From NCBI GenBank assembly GCA_011523315.1, contig WTHE01000482.1:1-7446 (forward strand): DNA of 7,446 nucleotides, in the 5' to 3' direction. Below the pieces are notes generated by a model, which saw only the letters and a program-made list of their open reading frames with translations, was not told where the DNA came from and searched no databases. The position numbers and the translations under genes were made by a program. Below are positions 1-7,446 of the stretch, one piece after another (within the stretch, counting starts at the first letter, position 1; each line of letters begins with the position of its first letter). This DNA comes from Candidatus Binatota bacterium (GTDB lineage Bacteria > Desulfobacterota > Binatia > Bin18).

Positions 1-141
1 CCCCCGTCCGCATACTGATCCGGCATACGCCGCACAACCAGCTGTTGAAAAGCGGGAGCCCGCACCTCCCCGCACCGCCGAACCGAGCAGATGCCGGCGG
101 CGCAAGCCGCAGTAAGCAGCCCGAGGCCGTACCCGGCTGGC
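1..141. other. Unassigned left edge, no supported gene
   Basis: I recognise nothing here. The frame used by the downstream tlyA remnant has stops at 16-18 and 46-48. Two other plus frames are open from the left edge (to about 115 and about 188) and are rich in Pro/Arg/Ser. On the minus strand a frame stays open from an ATG at 167 (or 146) to the edge. That hypothetical protein would start with a hydrophobic, Ala/Leu/Gly-rich stretch resembling a signal or anchor segment, but it has no good Shine-Dalgarno and no family I can name. In GC-rich DNA such open frames are often chance, so none is called. Confidence 0.4.
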
Positions 142-465
142 GACATCAGGCTGAGAACCGCCGGCATGACAGGCCTGAGCGTGATTGATGTCTCGTTCAT
201 CTCGCTCACGACCGTTATCCCGGCGGTCCTCAGACTGCTCGCTCCGGGCGGGCACGGCATCGCGCTGATCAAGCCTCAGTTCGAGGTCGGCAGGGGCAGG
301 GTGGGGAAGGGTGGCATCGTTCGAGATCCGGCGCTGCACCACGAGGTTGTCAGCCGCTTGCAGGCTCAGGCTGCGGACTGGGGCTTGATCCCCAAGGGTC
401 TGATCGAATCGCCGCTGCGCGGAGCCAAGGGCAATACGGAGTTTTTGTGGTACTGGACGCTGTAG
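91..465 (+). pseudogene. tlyA: 5'-truncated TlyA-family rRNA methyltransferase (C-terminal half)
   Basis: TlyA-family proteins 2'-O-methylate rRNA (16S/23S cytidines in mycobacteria) and have an N-terminal S4 RNA-binding domain followed by an FtsJ-like Rossmann methyltransferase domain, usually about 250-270 aa. This 124-codon frame holds only the second half. Visible motifs are VIDVSFISL, then LLAPGG, ALIKPQFEVGR, VGKGGIVRDP and a C-terminal GNTEFLW. The S4 domain and the glycine-rich SAM motif (family pattern DxGASTGGFTD) are absent from all plus frames upstream. In-frame stops at 16-18 and 46-48 show that the frame is not merely cut by the window edge. Residues before about codon 27 do not resemble the family, so the ATG at 91 is probably not a genuine start. 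Family membership of the C-terminal part is secure; a non-functional remnant, a rearrangement junction or an assembly misjoin are all possible explanations. Confidence 0.75.
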
Positions 466-481
466 CGCGGGCGACGGGTCG

Positions 482-510
482 AAAAAAAGCCCACCTCAAT
501 CGGGTGGGCT
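482..510 (-). terminator. Intrinsic terminator of the small minus-strand gene
   Basis: An 8-bp GC-rich stem pairs AGCCCACC (488-495) with GGTGGGCT (503-510) around a 7-nt loop. Read on the minus strand it is followed by a run of seven T (complement of A482-488). The stop codon of the small minus-strand gene lies about 43 bp upstream. There is no T tract on the plus side, so it should not act as a canonical terminator for the convergent tlyA remnant. Confidence 0.8.
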
Positions 511-552
511 CATAGATCAATCAGACGTGCCCAGCGGCCGGAACGCGCGGCA

Positions 553-744
553 CTATTTGGGCACGGCGCGCACGATCCTTTTTTCGGTGTCGCGGTCGAT
601 GTTGAACGCCTTGTGGGTGCTGACGCTGTGCATGATGACCTTGGCCTCTTCTTCTTTGTACTCCTGGCCGGCATCGGCGCAGTCGCCGCAGCTCCACTTG
701 TCGGCGTCGATATTGCCGATTTCTCCTCCGATAACCTGTGGCAT
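553..744 (-). CDS. Small hypothetical protein, 63 aa, CxxC/HxxxxH
   Basis: I do not recognise the family. The protein is small, soluble and charged, with no membrane segment or signal peptide. Cys19 and Cys22 sit in the motif WSCGDC; His39 and His44 follow about 17 residues later, a spacing (C-x2-C-x16-H-x4-H) that could bind a metal such as zinc. This is inference only. Between them is an acidic/basic segment (EYKEEEAK), and the C-terminus is basic (EKRIVRAVPK). The start at 744 is chosen because a consensus Shine-Dalgarno (AGGAGG) lies 5 nt upstream. The frame extends to an ATG at 951, but that extension is Arg/Pro-rich low complexity and overlaps the tenA start. A -10-like box upstream and an intrinsic terminator downstream suggest a monocistronic gene. 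It is divergent from tenA and convergent with the tlyA remnant. Confidence 0.8.
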   Translation of the reverse strand: MPQVIGGEIGNIDADKWSCGDCADAGQEYKEEEAKVIMHSVSTHKAFNIDRDTEKRIVRAVPK

Positions 745-748
745 ACGC

Positions 749-755
749 TCCTCCT
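749..755 (-). promoter_or_regulatory. Strong Shine-Dalgarno fixing the small-gene start
   Basis: On the minus strand this reads AGGAGGA, four bases before the ATG at 744. It is the strongest ribosome-binding site in the window and the main reason for choosing the 63-aa reading over longer overlapping frames. Confidence 0.75.
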
Positions 756-776
756 GTACGGATGTAGTCTGCCCTG

Positions 777-782
777 TATATA
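777..782 (-). promoter_or_regulatory. Candidate -10 element for the small minus-strand gene
   Basis: TATATA on the minus strand lies 32 nt before the start codon and would give a leader of about 25-28 nt. No good -35 hexamer is found 16-18 bp further upstream (best is TGGATC-like), so the promoter call is weak. Confidence 0.3.
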
Positions 783-803
783 GCCTGAATCGGTTGGGAT
801 GAT

Positions 804-871
804 CCAGAGGCGTGTGATGCGGCTGCCACTCCCCTGAGCCGCTCCTGCTTGCCGCTGTCAGGTGCCTCTGG
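804..871. repeat. Nested inverted repeat in the divergent intergenic region
   Basis: CCAGAGGC (804-811) is perfectly complementary to GCCTCTGG (864-871). Nested within it, GCGGCT (819-824) pairs with AGCCGC (837-842) around a 12-nt loop. The right outer arm sits in the spacer of the candidate tenA promoter. It could be a two-site operator or a folded nucleic-acid element, or chance pairing in GC-rich DNA. Confidence 0.4.
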
Positions 872-877
872 TATAGG
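849..877 (+). promoter_or_regulatory. Candidate sigma-70-type promoter of tenA
   Basis: TTGCCG (849-854) and TATAGG (872-877) each match 4 of 6 consensus bases and are separated by exactly 17 bp. Transcription would start near 884 and give a leader of about 55 nt that contains the hairpin at 892-922. No TPP riboswitch consensus is present in the region. Confidence 0.35.
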
Positions 878-891
878 GGTGGCCGTATCCC

Positions 892-922
892 GCGCTGAAT
901 CCCCCCTGGCCGGATTCGGCGT
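892..922 (+). promoter_or_regulatory. Leader hairpin just upstream of tenA
   Basis: The left arm (892-902, GCGCTGAATCC) pairs with the right arm (912-922, GGATTCGGCGT). The stem is about 11 bp with two G-T wobbles and a 9-nt loop. It is followed by a pyrimidine-rich stretch (TTTCTTCCT) and then GAGG (931-934), the likely tenA Shine-Dalgarno four bases before the ATG. The position fits an attenuator or translation-controlling hairpin, but the T tract is imperfect. Confidence 0.4.
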
Positions 923-938
923 TTCTTCCTGAGGCGGC

Positions 939-1598
939 ATGACACTGACACACCAACTGTACGAGGCTGCGGCCCCGGTCTGGCGCCAATCGCTGGCCCA
1001 TCCTTTTGTGCGCTCGCTGGGCGACGGTTCGCTGCCCCTGGAAAATTTTCGCTTCTATATGCGCCAGGACTACGTCTTTCTGATTGAATACAGCCGTGTG
1101 GTGGCCCTGGCCGTAGCCAAGGCGCCCGACCTTGACACCATGGCCCGCTTTGCCACGCTGCTCGACGCTACGCTCAACCAGGAAATGGCTCTGCACCGCG
1201 AATTTGCGGCCGAGTGCGGCATCACGGCCGAGGAACTGGCCGCGACCGAAGCCGCGCCCACGACCCGGGCGTATACCAGCCATCTGGTGCGGGTGGCTTC
1301 GCTCGGCGGCTTGGCCGAGACGATGACGGCCCTGCTGCCGTGCCAGTGGGGCTATACCGAGATCGGCCAGACCCTGGCCAGGCGCGGCAAACCGGCCGAT
1401 GCGCCGTTCTACGCCAAATGGATCGAGATGTACGCGTCCGAGGAGTTCGCCTCCCTGGCCGTCTGGCTGCGCGCCCTGCTCGACGGCTATGCCGGGAAAA
1501 CCGACCCCGAACGGCTGGTCGAGATCTTCTGTCGCAGCGCGCGCTACGAGTACCTGTTCTGGGATATGGCCTACCGCCTGGAGGAGTGGCCGGTCTGA
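939..1598 (+). CDS. tenA: TenA-family aminopyrimidine aminohydrolase / thiaminase II
   Basis: TenA hydrolyses aminopyrimidine breakdown products of thiamine (such as aminomethyl-HMP) to hydroxymethylpyrimidine, allowing salvage into thiamine diphosphate in the cytosol. It can also split thiamine itself. The 219-aa length is typical of this all-helical family. Residues aligned to B. subtilis TenA are present: Asp44 (RQD), Tyr112, the nucleophile Cys135 in LLPCQWGY, Tyr139, Tyr165 near the Tyr163 position, and Glu204 in the C-terminal RYEYLFWDMAY (equivalent to Glu205). The Cys places it in the Cys-type rather than the Glu-type (TenA_E) branch. Position 47 is Phe where B. subtilis has Tyr. The ATG at 939 has a modest GAGG upstream, and the N-terminus aligns with the family without extension. 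No other thi gene is nearby, and a strong terminator follows about 110 bp after the stop, so the gene is probably monocistronic. Confidence 0.93.
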   Translation: MTLTHQLYEAAAPVWRQSLAHPFVRSLGDGSLPLENFRFYMRQDYVFLIEYSRVVALAVAKAPDLDTMARFATLLDATLNQEMALHREFAAECGITAEELAATEAAPTTRAYTSHLVRVASLGGLAETMTALLPCQWGYTEIGQTLARRGKPADAPFYAKWIEMYASEEFASLAVWLRALLDGYAGKTDPERLVEIFCRSARYEYLFWDMAYRLEEWPV

Positions 1599-1611
1599 GG
1601 CTGCGGGTCGC

Positions 1612-1640
1612 TTGACACGTCGGGTGGAGCCGGTTAAGAC
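1612..1640 (+). promoter_or_regulatory. Possible orphan promoter downstream of tenA
   Basis: A perfect TTGACA (1612-1617) is followed after 17 bp by TAAGAC (1635-1640), which matches only three -10 consensus positions. If active, it would start a transcript near 1647 ending at the terminator at 1710-1748, about 100 nt with no credible reading frame. The weak -10 keeps confidence low. Confidence 0.2.
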
Positions 1641-1709
1641 AGGGACACCTCTTGAGCCAGCCCATGAGGTGAGGACGGGTGAGCACACTTGTTGGACTGT
1701 GACATTCAC

Positions 1710-1748
1710 AAAAGGGCCTCCTTGCACTGCCAAGGGGGCCTTTTTTTT
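1710..1748 (+). terminator. Strong intrinsic terminator after tenA
   Basis: A 15-bp stem, including two G-T wobbles, joins 1710-1724 with 1731-1745 around a 6-nt loop (CACTGC). It ends in eight consecutive T (1741-1748). It should separate tenA transcription from pyrC, implying a pyr promoter within the roughly 80 bp that follow. Confidence 0.93.
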
Positions 1749-1796
1749 ACCGTCCTGTCCGTGTCCCGGCCGCACAACCGCAGCGGAGCGCATCTT

Positions 1797-1821
1797 CAGA
1801 ATAGTCAGAATAGAAGGATAG
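1797..1821 (+). repeat. Short tandem repeat covering the pyrC ribosome-binding site
   Basis: CAGAATAG occurs at 1797-1804 and 1806-1813, and a degenerate copy (AAGGATAG, 1814-1821) supplies the likely pyrC Shine-Dalgarno AAGGA about ten bases before the ATG. The two CAGAAT hexamers are also 4/6 matches to a -10 box, but neither has a convincing -35 at the right distance. Confidence 0.45.
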
Positions 1822-1828
1822 CAGCCCG

Positions 1829-3160
1829 ATGAGAGTCGTCATTCGCAACGGCAACCTGATCGACCCGGCCAATCGTCTCGATGGACCGGCCGACCTGGTG
1901 ATCGAGGACGGGCGTATCCGCAGCGTGGAGCCGCCGCAGCGCCTGGCCCAGCCCTCAGACCCGGACACGCTGGAGGTGGACGCCCGGGGCTGGATTGTCG
2001 CGCCCGGTTTTGTTGACCTGCACGTACATTTTCGTGAGCCGGGCTATGAGTACAAAGAGACTGTGCGGACCGGCGCCCAGTCCGCAGTGGCGGGCGGGTT
2101 TACCACGGTCGCCTGCATGGCCAATACCAATCCGGTCAACGATAGCGCTGAGGTCACCCGCTATATTCTTGACAAAGCCCGCAGCGCAGACCTGGCCCGG
2201 GTGCTGCCTATCGGCGCCCTGTCGGTCGGGCTCAGGGGCGAACGCCTGGCTCCGCTCGACCAGATGCGCGAGGCCGGGATTGTGGCCGTCTCCGATGACG
2301 GCCGGCCGGTGATGAACGCCGGGCTGATGCGCCGCGCCCTGGAGTGGTGCGCGGACCTGGGGCTGCCCATCAGCGTCCACGAGGAAGACCTCAACCTGTC
2401 TGCCGGGGGCAGCATGAACGAGGGGCCGACCGCTGCCCGGCTGGGACGCAAAGGCGTGCCCAATGCGGCCGAAGAGGTGATGATTGCCCGAGACCTGGCC
2501 CTGGCCCGTCTGACCGGCGGCCACGTCCATGTCGCGCACGTCAGTGCCCGTGGCTCGATTGATCTCATTCGTCAGGCCAAAAAAGACGGCCTGCCGGTCA
2601 CCGCCGAGGTTGCGCCCCACCACTTCAGCCTGACCGAAGAGGCGGTTGAGGACTATCAGGCCGACGCCAAGATGGCGCCGCCGCTGCGCCAGGCGGCCGA
2701 TGTCGAGGCCATGCGCGAGGGGCTGCGGGACGGCACGCTTGACGCCATTGCCACCGATCACGCGCCCCATCACCGTGACGATAAAGCCGGTACATTCGAG
2801 ACCGCAGCCCACGGCGTAGTCGGCCTGGAGACCGCGCTGCCGCTGACCCTGGGGCTGGTCGAGACCGGCGTTTTGTCCGTGTCCGAGGCGGTGCGGAAAC
2901 TGAGCTGGAATCCGGCCCGGATCTTTCACCTGCCCTACGGCAGCCTGTCGGTCGGCGCGCCGGCCGATGTGGTGGTGTTCGATCCCAATCAGGCCTGGAC
3001 CGTTGCCGCCGACGGGCTGCATTCGAAGAGTAGCAACACGCCCTTTGTGGGCCAGCGCATGAAGGGCCGGGCGGTGCTGACCCTGGTCGACGGACGGGTG
3101 GTGTATGATGGAAGACAAGTCAAAGGTCAAAAGTCAAAGGTCAAAAATGAGGACAGGTGA
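1829..3160 (+). CDS. pyrC: Dihydroorotase, type I (PyrC)
   Basis: This enzyme reversibly cyclises carbamoyl-aspartate to dihydroorotate, step 3 of de novo pyrimidine synthesis, in the cytosol. The 443-aa amidohydrolase has the expected metal and catalytic residues of type I dihydroorotases: His65 and His67 (DLHVHFREPG), Asp157 (SDDGRP), His184 (SVHEED), His237 (VAHVSA) and Asp310 (ATDHAPH). The substrate-binding segment MANTNP is at about 97-102. The N-terminal beta-sandwich strand (VVIRNGNLIDP) supports the ATG at 1829, which has AAGGA about ten bases upstream. The normal C-terminus ends near VVYDG. The last 15 residues (429-443, Lys/Gln/Ser-rich) derive largely from a 7-bp tandem repeat and look like an accidental extension. 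The gene is first in a run with carA and carB. pyrB and pyrR, often adjacent in such operons, are not in the window. Confidence 0.96.
   Translation: MRVVIRNGNLIDPANRLDGPADLVIEDGRIRSVEPPQRLAQPSDPDTLEVDARGWIVAPGFVDLHVHFREPGYEYKETVRTGAQSAVAGGFTTVACMANTNPVNDSAEVTRYILDKARSADLARVLPIGALSVGLRGERLAPLDQMREAGIVAVSDDGRPVMNAGLMRRALEWCADLGLPISVHEEDLNLSAGGSMNEGPTAARLGRKGVPNAAEEVMIARDLALARLTGGHVHVAHVSARGSIDLIRQAKKDGLPVTAEVAPHHFSLTEEAVEDYQADAKMAPPLRQAADVEAMREGLRDGTLDAIATDHAPHHRDDKAGTFETAAHGVVGLETALPLTLGLVETGVLSVSEAVRKLSWNPARIFHLPYGSLSVGAPADVVVFDPNQAWTVAADGLHSKSSNTPFVGQRMKGRAVLTLVDGRVVYDGRQVKGQKSKVKNEDR
3119..3146 (+). repeat. GTCAAAR heptad tandem repeat, 4 copies
   Basis: Four perfect-length units follow each other: GTCAAAG, GTCAAAA, GTCAAAG, GTCAAAA. 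They lie inside the last codons of pyrC and encode its basic tail. The same unit recurs in carB at 5639-5673. Heptanucleotide arrays of this general kind resemble the STRR-type repeats described in cyanobacteria. I cannot tell from one window how common this unit is in the genome. Confidence 0.9.
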
Positions 3161-3167
3161 AGGACTC

Positions 3168-3243
3168 GTAGGGGCAGGCCCCTGTGCCTGCCCGGCCGGG
3201 TGGGATGGATTCTGCCCGGCGGAGCGGGTCCCGTGCCTGCCCG
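3168..3243 (+). repeat. Palindromic intergenic repeat between pyrC and carA
   Basis: The gap contains a perfect 8-bp hairpin, GGGCAGGC (3172-3179) with GCCTGCCC (3186-3193), loop CCCTGT. A second inverted pair follows, GCCGGG (3195-3200) with CCCGGC (3215-3220). The motif GTGCCTGCCCG occurs twice (3184-3194 and 3233-3243). GTAGGGGCAGGC-type palindromes are, as far as I recall, multicopy intergenic repeats in several environmental bacterial genomes; copy number here is unknown. There is no T tract, so it is not an intrinsic terminator. It may stabilise mRNA ends or be a non-autonomous mobile repeat. Confidence 0.65.
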
Positions 3244-3258
3244 ATGTATGACGCTGAT

Positions 3259-4386
3259 ATGAAAGCCCTGCTCGCCCTTGCAGACGGCACGGTCTTCCAC
3301 GGCAGCGCCTTTGGCGCCGAGGGAGAAGCGACCGGAGAGGTAGTGTTCAACACCGCCCTGAGCGGCTACCAGGAGATTCTGACCGATCCGTCCTACACCG
3401 GACAGATTGTCACCATGACCTGTCCCGAGATCGGCAATGTCGGCGTCAACCCCGAAGACGTGGAATCCCGCCGGCCGTGTGTTGAGGGCTTTGTGGTCAA
3501 AGAATACTGGTCCCGCCCGAGCAGCTGGCGAGCCGAGCAGAGCCTGGCCGCATATATGGCCGAGCACGCTATCGTCGGCATTCAGGGCATCGACACCCGC
3601 GCCCTAGTCCGCCACATTCGTGACCACGGCGCCCAGCAGGCCGTCATTTCGACCGTCGAGACCGAACCCCAGCGGCTGGTGGCCCGGGCTCGGGCCGCGC
3701 CCGGCCTGGAGGGCCGGGATCTGGTCAAACAGGTCACCTGCGACCAGCCCTACGACTGGTGGCAGGCGGGCTGGGAGCTGGGCTCGGGGTATCGCGACGC
3801 TCGGGAGACTGGGCAGTCCTTTTTTGTCGTGGCCTACGATTACGGCATGAAGTTCAATATCCTGCGCCAGCTCGTGGCGTCCGGCTGCCGGGTGCGGGTC
3901 GTGCCGGCCCACACCCCGGCCGACGAGGTCCTGGCCCTTGAGCCCGACGGCGTCTTCCTGTCAAACGGTCCGGGCGATCCCGACGCGGTGCCGTACGCCA
4001 AACGCAGTGTGGCGGCCCTGATCGGTCGGGTGCCGATATTCGGCATCTGTCTGGGCCACCAGATCCTGGGCCTGGCCCTGGGCGGGACGACCTTCAAGCT
4101 TAAGTTCGGCCACCACGGCGGCAACCACCCGGTCATGGACATGGCCACCCGCAAGGTTGAAATCACCTCCCAGAACCACGGCTTTTGTGTTGATATGGAC
4201 TCGCTGCAGGGACGGGCCGAGATCACCCACATCAACCTCAACGATCAGACCGCAGAGGGCTTGAGCCACCTCCAGCATCCGCTCTTCTCCGTCCAGTACC
4301 ATCCCGAGGCTTCCCCGGGGCCGCACGACGCCAGCTATCTGTTCGCCCGTTTCACCGCCCTGATGGACCGCTATAAGAGAGGATAG
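3259..4386 (+). CDS. carA: Carbamoyl-phosphate synthetase small subunit (glutaminase)
   Basis: CarA is the class I glutamine amidotransferase that releases ammonia from glutamine and channels it to CarB for carbamoyl phosphate synthesis, feeding pyrimidines and arginine. From the ATG at 3259 the protein is 375 aa, close to the E. coli length of 382. The N-terminal CPSase domain spans about 1-150 (ALLALADGTVFHG; NTALSGYQEILTDPSY; GIQGIDTRALVRHIRD). The glutaminase domain follows, with the oxyanion segment LSNGPGDP, nucleophile Cys264 (GICLGHQ), His348 and Glu350 (VQYHPEASPGPHD). The frame extends back to ATGs at 3244 and 3184, but that Arg/Pro-rich extension is encoded by the palindromic repeat. 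The E. coli protein begins at the equivalent of 3259. No clear Shine-Dalgarno precedes any of the three starts. carB begins 11 bp after the stop. Confidence 0.95.
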   Translation: MKALLALADGTVFHGSAFGAEGEATGEVVFNTALSGYQEILTDPSYTGQIVTMTCPEIGNVGVNPEDVESRRPCVEGFVVKEYWSRPSSWRAEQSLAAYMAEHAIVGIQGIDTRALVRHIRDHGAQQAVISTVETEPQRLVARARAAPGLEGRDLVKQVTCDQPYDWWQAGWELGSGYRDARETGQSFFVVAYDYGMKFNILRQLVASGCRVRVVPAHTPADEVLALEPDGVFLSNGPGDPDAVPYAKRSVAALIGRVPIFGICLGHQILGLALGGTTFKLKFGHHGGNHPVMDMATRKVEITSQNHGFCVDMDSLQGRAEITHINLNDQTAEGLSHLQHPLFSVQYHPEASPGPHDASYLFARFTALMDRYKRG

Positions 4387-4397
4387 ACGCGGCAGTC

Positions 4398-7446
<3,049 letters not shown>

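Noticed and set aside
527..802. 91-codon plus-strand frame
   Set aside because: Antisense to the better supported 63-aa gene; no ribosome-binding site or family resemblance.
745..938. TPP riboswitch upstream of tenA
   Set aside because: A CTGAG occurs at 834-838, but the remaining conserved TPP (thi-box) elements are absent.
521..940. Longer minus frames (139 and 132 codons) over the small gene
   Set aside because: Arg/Pro-rich low-complexity translations without a Shine-Dalgarno; only the inner start at 744 has full expression signals.
1698..1710. CRP-like site TGTGA...TCACA
   Set aside because: The spacer is 3 bp rather than the 6 bp of CRP/FNR-type sites, and it lies beside a terminator rather than a promoter.
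858..1793. 311-codon minus-strand frame across tenA
   Set aside because: It would run through the intrinsic terminator and antisense to the well-conserved tenA; no domain visible.
1955..3130. 391-codon minus-strand frame opposite pyrC
   Set aside because: Complete overlap with a clearly conserved pyrC on the other strand; no motif or ribosome-binding site.
3119..3146. CRISPR-like repeat
   Set aside because: Units are 7 bp with no spacers; this is a simple tandem array.
3184..3258. N-terminal extension of carA to ATG 3184 or 3244
   Set aside because: Sequence is encoded by the palindromic repeat and does not align with the family; E. coli CarA starts at the equivalent of 3259.

Overview
The window is a GC-rich bacterial chromosomal segment dominated by ordinary metabolism: a thiamine-salvage gene (tenA) and the start of a pyrimidine-biosynthesis operon (pyrC-carA-carB). 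Gene content, protein sequences and GC-richness suggest a Gram-negative-like environmental lineage (deltaproteobacterial, Tectomicrobia or Rokubacteria-type). This placement is inference, because no rRNA or clade-specific marker is present. I see no defence system, integrase, insertion sequence, CRISPR array, tRNA or rRNA.

Left part (1-938). An unassigned left edge leads into the C-terminal half of a TlyA-family rRNA methyltransferase that lacks its S4 domain and SAM-binding motif, so it looks like a remnant. A convincing small minus-strand gene follows (553-744, 63 aa). It has a consensus Shine-Dalgarno, a plausible -10 and an intrinsic terminator, and its product carries a C-x2-C / H-x4-H arrangement. 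Its upstream region is shared with the divergent tenA and contains a long-armed inverted repeat, a 17-bp-spaced promoter candidate and a hairpin just ahead of tenA.

Middle (939-1828). tenA encodes a complete aminopyrimidine aminohydrolase/thiaminase II of the Cys type. It is followed by about 110 bp with a possible small-RNA promoter and then a very strong intrinsic terminator that isolates tenA from the pyr genes.

Right part (1829-7446). pyrC (type I dihydroorotase), carA and carB (carbamoyl-phosphate synthetase small and large subunits) lie in one direction. carB runs off the right edge after 1016 codons. CarA hydrolyses glutamine and passes ammonia to CarB, which makes carbamoyl phosphate (pathway step 1). 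PyrC catalyses step 3. The enzyme for step 2 (pyrB) is not in the window.

The most unusual signal is repeat invasion of the pyr operon. The same 7-bp tandem repeat (GTCAAAR) forms the end of the pyrC reading frame and, 2.5 kb later, an in-frame Lys/Ser-rich insertion in carB at a domain boundary. Because the catalytic residues of CarB can be numbered against E. coli CarB, the net insertion can be fixed at 14 residues. A separate palindromic intergenic repeat fills the pyrC-carA gap and leaves carA without an obvious ribosome-binding site.
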